The notes under the pieces are model-generated. The model saw only the letters and a program-made list of their open reading frames with translations, had not been told where the DNA came from and searched no databases. A stretch of DNA of 64,000 nt, from assembly GCA_016866775.1 (NCBI GenBank), contig VGLJ01000013.1:18785-82784 (forward strand). Reading direction: 5' to 3'. Each line of letters starts with the position of its first letter. Position 1 is the first letter of the stretch. Shown here one piece after another: positions 8,381-16,992 of the stretch. Position numbers and translations under genes: made by a program. Source of the DNA: Candidatus Rokuibacteriota bacterium (lineage in GTDB: Bacteria; Methylomirabilota; Methylomirabilia; Rokubacteriales; CSP1-6).

Positions 8381-9676
8381 ATGAACCAGGACACGACGCC
8401 GCGATCCCAGGAAGAATCCGCACTCCTCGAGCTGGCCGCCAAACGGTTGCCGGGCGGCGTGCTCGGCACGGCACGCCACCGCGACGAGCTCGCGTTCGTG
8501 GTCAAGCGCGCGCAGGGCGCCCGGCTGTGGGACTGGAGCGGGCGCGAGTACATCGACTACCTGCTCGGCTCGGGGCCGATGTTCCTCGGCCACGCGCATC
8601 CCGCGGTGACGAAGGCCGTCACGCGGCAGCTCGAGGACGGGACGACCTATTTCATGGTCAACGAGCCGGCGATCCGGCTGGCCGACGAGATCTGCCGCGC
8701 GGTGCCGTGCGCCGAGCAGATCCGGTTCACGTCGACGGGCAGCGAGGCGACGTTCTTCGCGATGCGCGCCGCGCGCGCGTTCCGCCACCGCGACAAGATC
8801 ATGAAGTTCGAGGGCGGCTATCACGGCAGCAACGACTACGCGCACATGTCGCAGACGCCGAGATCACCGAAGGCGTTTCCCGCGGCGATGCCGGATTCCG
8901 CCGGCATTCCGCACGTCCTCGAGGGCGAGGTGCTGATCGCGCCGTACAACGATCTCGCGACGGTCGAGGCGCTGCTCGCCGTGCACGCCGACAGCCTCGC
9001 CGCCGTCATCGTCGAGCCGTTCCAGCGTGTGATCCCGCCGCGCGACGGCTTCCTCGAGGGCCTGCGCCGTCTCACGCGGCGCTACGGCATCGTGCTGATC
9101 TTCGACGAGGTGGTGACCGGCTTCCGGTTCGCGTACGGCGGCGCGCAGGAGCACTACGGCGTCACCCCGGACCTCGCGTCGTTCGGCAAGATCATCGGCG
9201 GCGGGTTTCCGCTCGCGGCGGTGGCCGGTCGCGCGGACATCATGCAGGGCTTCGATCCGCGGGGCGAAGGGACCGGCGCGTTCGTCTCGCAGACCGGCAC
9301 GCTGAACGGCAACCCGGTGGCGTCCGCCGCGGGCCTCGCGTCGCTGGCCGAGCTGCGCAAGCCCGGCGCGTACGAGCGAGTGAACACGATCGGCGGCGCG
9401 CTGATGACCGGCCTCGCCGATCTGACGAAGAAGCTCGGGATCACGGCGCAGGTCGTCGGCCACCCGACGGTCTTCGACATCTTCTTCACCGACACCCCGA
9501 TCATGGACTGGCGCGCGACGCTGACGAACGACGGCGCGAAGCTGCGGCGCTTCAACGAGGCGTGCCTCAAGCGCGGCATCCTCAAGGGCGCGTCGAAGAT
9601 CTACGTGTCCTGCGCGCACACCGAGAAGGACGTCGAGCAGACGCTCGCGGTCTTCAAGGAGGCGCTGACGGCATGA
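8381..9676 (+). CDS. Glutamate-1-semialdehyde aminomutase-like class III aminotransferase
   Basis: A 431-aa PLP enzyme. It has SGREYIDYLLGSGPMFLGHAHP near residue 55, the phosphate loop TSTGSEATFFAMRAAR near 115, IFDEVVTGFR near 240 and the Schiff-base lysine in SFGKIIGGGFP near 270. The closest known group is HemL-like, but nearby FAD amino-acid oxidase and racemase genes suggest amino-acid catabolism rather than haem synthesis. GAGGTGGCCG precedes the ATG, and TAAAAT (8345-8350) overlapping the previous stop is a possible -10. It overlaps the TPR gene by ATGA. Confidence 0.85.
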   Translation: MNQDTTPRSQEESALLELAAKRLPGGVLGTARHRDELAFVVKRAQGARLWDWSGREYIDYLLGSGPMFLGHAHPAVTKAVTRQLEDGTTYFMVNEPAIRLADEICRAVPCAEQIRFTSTGSEATFFAMRAARAFRHRDKIMKFEGGYHGSNDYAHMSQTPRSPKAFPAAMPDSAGIPHVLEGEVLIAPYNDLATVEALLAVHADSLAAVIVEPFQRVIPPRDGFLEGLRRLTRRYGIVLIFDEVVTGFRFAYGGAQEHYGVTPDLASFGKIIGGGFPLAAVAGRADIMQGFDPRGEGTGAFVSQTGTLNGNPVASAAGLASLAELRKPGAYERVNTIGGALMTGLADLTKKLGITAQVVGHPTVFDIFFTDTPIMDWRATLTNDGAKLRRFNEACLKRGILKGASKIYVSCAHTEKDVEQTLAVFKEALTA

Positions 9677-11067
9677 ACGACGTCGCCGGCCTCGCCGTCT
9701 CGACCACCTCGGCCGACGCGCTGGCGGCATACGAGCGCGGCGTCGACCTCTTCCTCCGCTGGCGCGCCGGCTCGATCGAGGCGCTGGACGCGGCGCTCAC
9801 CGCCGATCCAGAGTTCGCGCTCGCGGCGTGCACGCGCTCGTACATCGCGTGGCGCATGGGCCGGGTCGACATCGCGGACGCGGCCGCGCAGCAGGCCGTG
9901 AAGACGGCGGGCAGCGCGCGTCACGAGCGCGAGCGCCTGCACGTGCAGGCCGTCGACGCGGTTCGCCGCGGCGCTTCGCCGGACGCGTATCAGATCCTGG
10001 AGCGCATCACGGCCGAGCACCCGACCGACCGGATCGGCGTGCGCATCCTCGGCCTGAACTGCATCACCCAGGGCGACTATCGCGCCGGCATCGGTCTGGC
10101 GCGCCGCAGCCTCGCGGCGAGCCCCGACGAGCCGCAGTACCTCACGATGCTCGGATTCTTCCTGGAGCAGTCCGGGTACAACGACGAAGGGCTCGAGGCG
10201 AGCCTGCGCTCGCTGGCGAAGGACCCGACCAATCTCTACACGTATCACGCGGTCGGGCACGCGTATCAGGCGCGCGGCGACTACCGGAACGCGCTGGAGA
10301 CGTTCGAGCGCGCGGCCTCGCTCGAGCGCTACGCACACGTGTTGTGGCACCTCGCCGAGGCGCACGCGATCCTCGGCGACGGGCGGATGACGCGCGACTA
10401 CTGGGCGTCCACCTCGCCGCCGCTGCCGCTCTACGAGCGCATCGAGCTCTTGTGGCGGCTCGAAGTGCTGCGTCACGAGGGCACCGACGACGCCGTGTGG
10501 CAGGAGCTCGCGAAGCAGGCGGAGAAGCTGCTCGCGCACGCGGACTTCCTCACGACGTGGATGCATCACTGGATCGGCGTCGCCTTCGCGCACGTCGGTG
10601 ACTGGGAGAAGGCGACGCGGCAGCTCGCGCGGCTGCGCGGCCTGCCGGCGGGGCGCGCGAGCGGGCAGTGGTCGACGCTCGGCGCGGCGCTCCTCGAAGC
10701 CGAGATGGCGATGATGCGCGGCGACGCCGCAGCCGCGGTGGAGCTCATGGCGCCGTCGGTCGAGGCGATCGACACGATGGGCGGCGGCAGCCGCGAGCAG
10801 AAGGACATCTTCCGCGACGTGTTCCTGGAGCTGCATCGACGCCTCGGCCGCGTGGCGCAGGTGATCGCGCTCGCGCAGCAGCGCCTGCTCGCCAATCCGT
10901 GGCATCTGCAGTCGCTCGCGGCGCTCGCGTGGGCGTACGAGCGGGCCGGCAACGCGGCGCTGCGGCGGCAGGCGTGCCGCCAGCTCGTGTCGCGCGCGCA
11001 GGACGTCGGCGCCTCCGACGCGCCGGAAGTCGTCGCCGCGCGCAAGGTCCTCGAGGTCGCCGCCTGA
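9673..11067 (+). CDS. TTC38-like tetratricopeptide-repeat protein
   Basis: A 464-aa, mostly helical protein without a signal peptide. TPR-like pairs are visible throughout (ALDAALTADPEFALAAC, YHAVGHAYQARGDYRNALETFERAA, AALAWAYERAGNAALRRQAC). Layout and length resemble bacterial TTC38-family proteins, whose function is unknown. It is translationally coupled to the aminomutase-like gene (ATGA), and its stop overlaps the next gene's apparent CTG start. Confidence 0.75.
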   Translation: MNDVAGLAVSTTSADALAAYERGVDLFLRWRAGSIEALDAALTADPEFALAACTRSYIAWRMGRVDIADAAAQQAVKTAGSARHERERLHVQAVDAVRRGASPDAYQILERITAEHPTDRIGVRILGLNCITQGDYRAGIGLARRSLAASPDEPQYLTMLGFFLEQSGYNDEGLEASLRSLAKDPTNLYTYHAVGHAYQARGDYRNALETFERAASLERYAHVLWHLAEAHAILGDGRMTRDYWASTSPPLPLYERIELLWRLEVLRHEGTDDAVWQELAKQAEKLLAHADFLTTWMHHWIGVAFAHVGDWEKATRQLARLRGLPAGRASGQWSTLGAALLEAEMAMMRGDAAAAVELMAPSVEAIDTMGGGSREQKDIFRDVFLELHRRLGRVAQVIALAQQRLLANPWHLQSLAALAWAYERAGNAALRRQACRQLVSRAQDVGASDAPEVVAARKVLEVAA

Positions 11068-12203
11068 GCGTCGGACATCGCACGAGCGACGTCGTCGTGG
11101 TCGGCGGCGGCATCGTCGGCCTCGCCGTCGCGTACTTCCTCGCGCGCGCCGGCGTCGGCGTCACGCTGCTCGAGCGCGGCGCCCTCGGGCGCGAGGCATC
11201 GTGGGCCGCCGCCGGATACCTCTCGTTCCAGGGAAGCAGCAACAAGCCGGGGCCGCGCCTCGAGCTCACGCGCGCGAGCTTCGAGATGTACGAGGGGTGG
11301 GTGCGTGAGATCGGCGAGCTCACGCCGGCCGACACCGGGTTCTGGCGCTGCGGTTTGCTCGAGATCGCTCTCTCCGGGGCCGAGGCCGCCGAGGCGCAGG
11401 CGCGCGCCGCGTGGCAACGCAAGGCGGGCTACGCGGTCGAGTGGCTCGATGCCGCCGCGGTTCGGAGCCGCGAGCCCGGGCTCGGCGCCGAGCTGCCCGT
11501 GCACGGTGCGCTCCTGTTTCCCGGCGTCGCCCAGGTGCGGCCGCCGCGGATGCTGAGGGCGCTGGCCGAGGCGACGCGCCGCCGCGGCGTCCAGATCCGT
11601 GAGCAGGCGCCCGTCGCCGGCATCGTCCGCGAGGGCGATCGCGTCACCGGTGTCGTGCTGGCCGGCGGCGAGACGATCGCGGCGCCCGTTGTCGTGAACG
11701 CCGCGGGAAGCTGGGCGTCACAGCTCGCGCCCGAGATGGCGGTCATGCCCGTGAAGCCGATGAAAGGCACGGTCGTCCTCCTCGAGGTCGCGACGCCGCC
11801 GACGCGCGAGCTGCTCGTCAGCGAGCGTGGCTCGATCTATCCGCGCACCGACAACAAGGTGGCGGTCGGCGCCACCGTCGAAGACGTCGGCTACGACAAG
11901 GAGGTCCGGCTCGGCTCCGTGCGGACGCTCGTGAATCAGGCGCTCGCCGTGCTGCCGGAGCTGACGGATGCGCGCGTCGCCGGGTCGTGGGCGGGACTCC
12001 GGCCGTACTCGCACGACAACCTGCCGTATCTCGGCCCGGTGCCCGGGCTGCGCGGCGCCTACGCGGCGACGGGTCACTATCGATCCGGAATCCTGCTCGC
12101 GCCGATCACCGGCGTGTTGCTGACCGAGATGATCTTGCAGAAGCCGCCGACGCTGCCGCTGGAACCGCTCGCGGTGGCGCGCGCGGCGAGGAGTGAAGGA
12201 TGA
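11064..12203 (+). CDS. FAD-dependent amino-acid oxidase (ThiO/DAO family)
   Basis: A 379-aa flavoprotein. The Rossmann motif VVVVGGGIVGLAVAYFLARAG starts at residue 10, and the C-terminal FAD/substrate motif GLRPYSHDNLPYLG and TGHYRSGILLAP are typical of glycine oxidase ThiO and D-amino-acid oxidases. No ATG, GTG or TTG exists upstream of the first beta strand. The next, GTG 11097, would delete that strand. CTG 11064 forms a CTGA overlap with the TPR stop and has GAGG 8 nt upstream, so I use it. No thiamine genes are adjacent; with aminotransferase and racemase this looks like amino-acid catabolism. Confidence 0.75.
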   Translation: MSVGHRTSDVVVVGGGIVGLAVAYFLARAGVGVTLLERGALGREASWAAAGYLSFQGSSNKPGPRLELTRASFEMYEGWVREIGELTPADTGFWRCGLLEIALSGAEAAEAQARAAWQRKAGYAVEWLDAAAVRSREPGLGAELPVHGALLFPGVAQVRPPRMLRALAEATRRRGVQIREQAPVAGIVREGDRVTGVVLAGGETIAAPVVVNAAGSWASQLAPEMAVMPVKPMKGTVVLLEVATPPTRELLVSERGSIYPRTDNKVAVGATVEDVGYDKEVRLGSVRTLVNQALAVLPELTDARVAGSWAGLRPYSHDNLPYLGPVPGLRGAYAATGHYRSGILLAPITGVLLTEMILQKPPTLPLEPLAVARAARSEG

Positions 12204-12892
12204 AGCGGATGGGCGTTCTCGGCGGGATGAGCGCGCAGGCGACGATGGATTTCGAGGCGCGCGTGCATCGCGGCGCGCAGGCGCTGATCCCGCAGGACTG
12301 GACGCGCGGCTATCCGCCGATGGTCGTGTGGTACCACCGCGAGCTTCCGTTGCGCATGGACGCGAACGGCCGTCCGGTGGAGCCGCGGCAGATCGATCCC
12401 CGACTCGCCGAGGCCGCCGCGACGCTCGGCGCGCTCGTCGACTTCATCGTCATGCCGTGCAACGCCGCGCACGCGGGGCTGCGCGAGATCCGCGACGCCG
12501 CGCGCTGCCCGGTGCTCAGCATGATCGACGTCGTCGCCGAGGACGTCGTCCGGCGCACGTGCCGTCGCGTCGGGTTGCTCGGCGCGCGTGGCGTGCCTCA
12601 GCCGTACCTCGACGCGCTGGCGGAGCGCCCGGTCGCGGTCGAGCGGATCGACGCCGCGCTCCAGCTCCGTCTCGATGCCGGCATCCAGGCGATCATGGAA
12701 GGCCGCGAGGGCAAAGAGGAAGCCGAGGCGGCGCGTGCCGCCGTCGGCGACTTGCGCGCGCGGTCGGTGGACGCGGTGATCCTCGGCTGCACCGAGATCC
12801 CGCTGCTGCTGCGGGACGACGCCGACGCGCCGGACTTGATTCACCCGGCGGCGTTGCTCGCCGAGGCCGCTGTCCGGTTCGCGATTGCCTAG
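12200..12892 (+). CDS. Aspartate/glutamate racemase family protein
   Basis: A 230-aa cofactor-independent racemase. The start MKRMGVLGGMSAQATMDF and the two catalytic cysteines in MPCNAAH (~residue 90) and LGCTEIPLL (~195) are diagnostic. It interconverts L- and D-amino acids, Asp most likely. It overlaps the FAD oxidase by ATGA, so a racemase would sit with an enzyme able to consume D-amino acids. Last gene of the operon; hairpins follow. Confidence 0.88.
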   Translation: MKRMGVLGGMSAQATMDFEARVHRGAQALIPQDWTRGYPPMVVWYHRELPLRMDANGRPVEPRQIDPRLAEAAATLGALVDFIVMPCNAAHAGLREIRDAARCPVLSMIDVVAEDVVRRTCRRVGLLGARGVPQPYLDALAERPVAVERIDAALQLRLDAGIQAIMEGREGKEEAEAARAAVGDLRARSVDAVILGCTEIPLLLRDDADAPDLIHPAALLAEAAVRFAIA

Positions 12893-12942
12893 AGGAGCGC
12901 TCCTCCCGGCAGTCGCGGAGGGCCGGGATTCACTCCCGGCCC
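12892..12942. terminator. Hairpins between convergent genes
   Basis: A perfect 14-bp palindrome GAGGAGCGCTCCTC overlaps the racemase stop, followed by a 9-bp stem (GGGCCGGGA-TTCAC-TCCCGGCCC, 12920-12942). A G/C-run hairpin follows up to about 12981. No T-tract is present. The position between convergent genes suggests bidirectional termination or transcript end protection. Confidence 0.5.
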
Positions 12943-12988
12943 GGAGCGAGGGGGGCTTGGGGGGCGCGTCTCGCACCCCCCATGTCGA

Positions 12989-14092
12989 TCAATCCAGCCA
13001 GTCCTTCTCTTTCAGCTTCCGCGGGAGATAGCGCTTCGTCAGGTACTGGAAGTCCTTGTTCGCGAGCGCGTCGAGCTCGTACTTGAGGCCGCTCGACAGC
13101 ATCCGCTTGATCTCCTCCTGCCACGGCTTCTTCTGGAACCAGTTGTAGTTGAGGAGCTCCTTGGCGCGGGCCGTGTCCTTCTCGTTGAGCTTGATGCCGA
13201 CGTTGCGCGGCAGGCCGTACGCCTCGGGATCCGCGCTCGAGAGCCCGATGAACTTCGCCTTCGGGATCGCCATGCGCTGGCTCTCGAACGCGAGGTTGAT
13301 CGAGCCCTGCTTGATGACCGAGTAGATGTAGTAGCCCCACGGATCGTTGTCGACGAGGACGTAGACCGGGAGGCTTTTCTCCTCGTGGAGCCGGCGCGCC
13401 AGGCGCCGCACGCCGCGCGGCGGCTGGCCGTTGCCCGTCAGCAGCACGCAGTTGTAGCGGCGCCAGAACTTGTCCTCCGACAGACGGTTCCACTGCGTGC
13501 CCTTCTCGACGAGGAGCACGAAGTCTGCGGTGCAGCGCGCGATCTGCAGGTACTCCGGCTCGACGATCGACGGCACCGAGTAGCCGCCCTTGCCGAGCCG
13601 CGTGCAGTCCACGCGGTCGCCGTCGTCCACGAACACCACGGGGCCGACGATCGAGCCCGCGTTCTCCGCGCGCACGTGCAGCTCCTCGCGGAGCGCGGCG
13701 AGCGAGACCTCCAGGTCCTCGATGATCGGGTCGGACTCGTCCTGCGTGTCGAGCGTGTTCTCGTGCGAGTTCTTGATCGTGTGCTTGGTCCGGTAGTAGA
13801 TCTCGCGGAGCGACGTCGTGAGGTTCGCGCGCTGCAGCTCCGCGAGCGCGTCGGCGACGAGCACGGTCTGCATGAACTTCTTGGCCATGGCCATGTTGAA
13901 GAACGAGCGGGCCTGCTTGCGCTTGCCCATCTCGATCAAGCCCTTGCGCTCGTTGAACGTGACGTTCGAGAGCGCGCGCACGGGGATGGTGAGCGTCGGG
14001 TCCTTGCGCTTCTCGGCGGCGGTGATGACGACGTCCGCCACGCCGACCAGCTTCTTCTCGACGACCGTGGGCTTGTGGGCTTTCTTGGCCAT
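12989..14092 (-). CDS. top6A: DNA topoisomerase VI subunit A (Spo11-like)
   Basis: A 367-aa Top6A/Spo11 homologue of normal length. The 5Y-CAP winged helix carries TSLREIYYRTKHT with the tyrosine pair at residues 99-100 (the second is the expected cleaving Tyr). The Toprim domain has VEKG (Glu196) and LVDNDPWGYY (Asp248, Asp250) for Mg2+. With Top6B it forms an ATP-dependent A2B2 type IIB topoisomerase that relaxes and decatenates DNA. It follows top6B by 2 bp. The enzyme is standard in archaea and plants and sporadic in bacteria; all catalytic motifs look intact. Confidence 0.93.
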   Translation of the reverse strand: MAKKAHKPTVVEKKLVGVADVVITAAEKRKDPTLTIPVRALSNVTFNERKGLIEMGKRKQARSFFNMAMAKKFMQTVLVADALAELQRANLTTSLREIYYRTKHTIKNSHENTLDTQDESDPIIEDLEVSLAALREELHVRAENAGSIVGPVVFVDDGDRVDCTRLGKGGYSVPSIVEPEYLQIARCTADFVLLVEKGTQWNRLSEDKFWRRYNCVLLTGNGQPPRGVRRLARRLHEEKSLPVYVLVDNDPWGYYIYSVIKQGSINLAFESQRMAIPKAKFIGLSSADPEAYGLPRNVGIKLNEKDTARAKELLNYNWFQKKPWQEEIKRMLSSGLKYELDALANKDFQYLTKRYLPRKLKEKDWLD

Positions 14093-14094
14093 GC

Positions 14095-16002
14095 CTACTT
14101 CTTCTTTTTCTTCCTGAGCGTGGTGGCCTTCTTCGCGCGCGGCAGGGGCCTGACCTTGTCGTCCGTCTTCGCATGGGCGACGGCGCCATTGGTCGCCGCC
14201 ACCGGCGCGGCGTCGGCCGCCAGGACCGGCACTTCACCCTCGACACCTTCGGGCGTGACGATGATCGAGTGCGGCAGGCCTTCGGGCCCGCTCCCGTTCC
14301 TGCCGAGCGCGGCGTCGGTCTTCTCGCCGCCGGTGATCCGGTTCGCCATCTTCTGGAGCTGGTCCTTCAGCTTCGCCGTCTGGAGCTTCCCGCCCTTCAG
14401 ACGGTTGCAGGACTCGACGATCTCCTCGATGTAGAGCTCGAAGATGTTCCGCCGCCGATGCTCGCTGTGCGCGCGCTCGCGCCGCCGGAGGAAGGCGCGC
14501 AGGCGCCGCCCGCACTCGTTCAGCGCGAGCGCCATCTCCTTGCGGATCTCGTCGTAGTCGGCGATCGCTTCCTTGGACTCGCTGGTGAACGGCACCCAGA
14601 CCGAGGCCATGTGGACGAAGATCACCATGGGCCCGCCCGGGAGCGCGCCGCGCGACTGCGTGAGCCCGTAGTTGCGCCAGCTCGTGTCGAGCGCCGACTT
14701 CGTGATCGCGCACGCCGCCGGCTGGTACTGGAGCGGCACGCGGTTGGCGTAGCGGATGATGCGCGCGAGCTCGTCGTCGGTGTCGTGCTTCTCGCCCTCG
14801 GCGAGCGGCTCCGCTTTCGTCGTCGCCGGTTGGGCCTGGTCCGGGCTCTTGCCGTACGCGAGACCGGCCTCGATCACGAACGGGTTGCCGCGGTAGACCG
14901 CGGGCGGCCGCGTCACCGCCGTGTAGAACTCGCCCTTGATCTGCTTGTAGAGGCCCGCGAGGATCGCGCGCTCGCCGATGGGTGAGAGACAGTTCGTCGT
15001 CGGCGCCATGATCTTCGTCGACTGGATGGCCTTGAAGAGGTTCTCGGCCGCGTGCCCGTGGATGTCGCGCGGGCGCGCGCGCGGCGAGAGGCCGGCGGTC
15101 TTGCGGATCTCCTCGGCGACGGGCGGCGAGACACGGCTGAAGTCGCACGCGAGGAATCCCGTGAGCGAGTGGCTCGACGTGTCGTGCAGCATCTTGAGCA
15201 GCATCCCGAACTCGATGCCGTAGGGATGCGGCTTGATCTCGCGCGGCGTCGGCGGGAGCTGATCGTACGTGCGCGGATACTTCTTCGTCTCGCCCTCGGG
15301 CGTGACGTAGGTGAGCGTCACGTGCGGGTTCGAGATGACGGTCTGCTCGATGTACTCGTCGACCGAGGCGCGCCCCTTCTGGTAGCGCCCCTCGATCTCC
15401 ATGCTGACCTGCGTGCCGCGCCGCGCGTCCCACTCGATCTGCTTCTCGGAAAGGATGCGCGGCTCGTTCTTCTTGGTGTCGATCTGCACTTCGAAATCGT
15501 GCGCGGCGGCGCGCGCGCTCGTGCGCGAGATGATGTGCACCGGCTTGCCGGTGGTGAGCTGCGCGTACATGCCGGCGGCGGAGATGCCGATGCCCTGCTG
15601 CCCGCGGCTCATGCGCAGCCGGTGGAACTTCGAGCCGTAGAGGAGCTTCGCGAAGATCGGCGGGATCTGCTTGCGCACGATCCCAGGGCCGTTGTCGGCG
15701 ACGGTCACGCGGAAGCGCGTGGCCTGGCTGGCCGGCGCGTCGCCGACCACTTCGACCTTCACGAGGACGTCGGGCAGGATCCCGGCTTCCTCGCAGGCGT
15801 CAAGGGCGTTGTCGACGGCTTCCTTGACGCAGGTGAGGAGCGCCTTGCGCGGGTTGTCGAACCCGAGCAGGTGGCGGTTCTTGGTGAAGAACTCGGAGAC
15901 CGAGATCTCGCGCTGGCGCGCGCCCATCTCGACGGCGGTGACCGTCTTGGGGGCCTCGGAGGCGCGCTTGGGGGCGACGGCGGCGGCTGTTGCGGTAGCC
16001 AT
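14095..16002 (-). CDS. top6B: DNA topoisomerase VI subunit B
   Basis: A 635-aa GHKL ATPase. Residues 60-70 KEAVDNALDAC (N-box Asn65), VADNGPGI (Asp103) and RGQQGIGISAAG (glycine lid) form the ATP site. An H2TH-like segment (DIHGHAAENLFKAIQSTKIM) and a transducer domain follow. The last ~80 residues are an extension ending in a lysine run (TLRKKKKK), perhaps for DNA contact. GAAGTGAT precedes the ATG. First gene of the topo VI pair, with its own promoter-like element upstream. Length and motifs fit archaeal and bacterial Top6B. Confidence 0.93.
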   Translation of the reverse strand: MATATAAAVAPKRASEAPKTVTAVEMGARQREISVSEFFTKNRHLLGFDNPRKALLTCVKEAVDNALDACEEAGILPDVLVKVEVVGDAPASQATRFRVTVADNGPGIVRKQIPPIFAKLLYGSKFHRLRMSRGQQGIGISAAGMYAQLTTGKPVHIISRTSARAAAHDFEVQIDTKKNEPRILSEKQIEWDARRGTQVSMEIEGRYQKGRASVDEYIEQTVISNPHVTLTYVTPEGETKKYPRTYDQLPPTPREIKPHPYGIEFGMLLKMLHDTSSHSLTGFLACDFSRVSPPVAEEIRKTAGLSPRARPRDIHGHAAENLFKAIQSTKIMAPTTNCLSPIGERAILAGLYKQIKGEFYTAVTRPPAVYRGNPFVIEAGLAYGKSPDQAQPATTKAEPLAEGEKHDTDDELARIIRYANRVPLQYQPAACAITKSALDTSWRNYGLTQSRGALPGGPMVIFVHMASVWVPFTSESKEAIADYDEIRKEMALALNECGRRLRAFLRRRERAHSEHRRRNIFELYIEEIVESCNRLKGGKLQTAKLKDQLQKMANRITGGEKTDAALGRNGSGPEGLPHSIIVTPEGVEGEVPVLAADAAPVAATNGAVAHAKTDDKVRPLPRAKKATTLRKKKKK

Positions 16003-16011
16003 ATCACTTCA

Positions 16012-16040
16012 ATAGAAGCAGAGACTTGCGGAATGACCAA
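16012..16040 (-). promoter_or_regulatory. Putative sigma-70 promoter of the topo VI genes
   Basis: On minus, TTGGTC, 17 bp, TTCTAT, ending 9 bp before the top6B ATG. The spacing is ideal; each hexamer has two mismatches to consensus. Confidence 0.4.
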
Positions 16041-16098
16041 GTTTTCCGCGCTCAAGGGTTCATCACCTCGTGACGAAAGGGCGATCGAGGACCATCCC

Positions 16099-16992
16099 AT
16101 GAGCCGGCGACCCCTTCGTCAGACGATCCTCGGCAGCGGCCTCGGCCTCCTCCTTCTCCTCGCCCTCAGCACGAGCGCGCTCGCGCAGGCGCGTGTCCTG
16201 CCCGCCGAGATCAAGGACAGCCGGACGACCGGAAGCTTCGCGGGACTGGAAATCGAGCTCAAGGTGATCGGCGACGCGGTCGCCGATGCCAAAGCCTTGC
16301 GCGCGATCCCCGCGGCTGCGACCGACGACACTGGACGGAACCTGCTCGACGGCGAGGACCGCGGCGGCGCCGAGGAGTTCAGGGAGCTCTCGAGGTCGGA
16401 CCGTAACGCCGTCACCGTCACGCTCAAGCTGAGGAATCCGGCCCGTCAGGCGATGACCCTGAAGGAAGTCAGCGGCGTCGTGGAGCTCTTCGTACCGCAG
16501 CGGGATCCGGCGTCGGTGGTCGTCATCGCCGACATCAAGAAGACGGCCGGGGCGCCGTTCGCGGCTCCGGCACTCGCGGCGGCCGGGCTCGAGATCACGA
16601 TGTGGACGAAGGCGCAGGTCGACGCGCGCAAGAAGGCCGAGCGCGAGCGGCTCAAGGCGCGGATGGAGAAGACCCGGAACGATCCGAGCGCGATCGGCGA
16701 GACCATGGGCCGGATGGTCGGCGAGATGTTCAGCTTCGGCGGAAGCGAGGGAAGTCTCTCGTTCCAGATCAAGGGACCGACGAAGAAGATCGTCGGCATC
16801 GAGTTCCTCGACGCGAAGGGCGCCGTCCTCTCATCCGGCGGCCGCATGACCGTGGGCGGCGGGACAGAGCAGACGCGCACCTATGACCTCGGCGACAAGC
16901 TCGCGCAGGCCGCGCGCGTGCGGATCTACGTCGCGACCGAGGCGTCCCTCGTGCGGGCGCCGTTCACGCTGGTCGGTGTCCCGCTGCCCTGA
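16099..16992 (+). CDS. Exported protein of unknown function
   Basis: A 297-aa protein. MSRRPLRQTILGSGLGLLLLLALSTSALAQA is a clear signal peptide with an Ala-Gln-Ala cleavage region. The mature part has beta-rich stretches (FAGLEIELKVIG, NAVTVTLKLRNPA, VSGVVELFVPQ), a charged helix with DARKKAERERLKARMEKTR near residue 180, and a C-terminal beta segment. It may be a periplasmic beta-sandwich protein. I do not recognise the family. An ATG at 16033 in frame would precede the signal and is less likely. It stands alone between convergent/divergent neighbours. Confidence 0.65.
   Translation: MSRRPLRQTILGSGLGLLLLLALSTSALAQARVLPAEIKDSRTTGSFAGLEIELKVIGDAVADAKALRAIPAAATDDTGRNLLDGEDRGGAEEFRELSRSDRNAVTVTLKLRNPARQAMTLKEVSGVVELFVPQRDPASVVVIADIKKTAGAPFAAPALAAAGLEITMWTKAQVDARKKAERERLKARMEKTRNDPSAIGETMGRMVGEMFSFGGSEGSLSFQIKGPTKKIVGIEFLDAKGAVLSSGGRMTVGGGTEQTRTYDLGDKLAQAARVRIYVATEASLVRAPFTLVGVPLP

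Noticed and set aside
6256-8553. 765-aa minus-strand ORF and similar long antisense ORFs (e.g. 10566-11504, 30472-32757, 41424-42875, 58026-59708)
   Set aside because: Arg/Ala/Pro-rich products without domains, antisense to clear genes; they result from GC-rich third codon positions.
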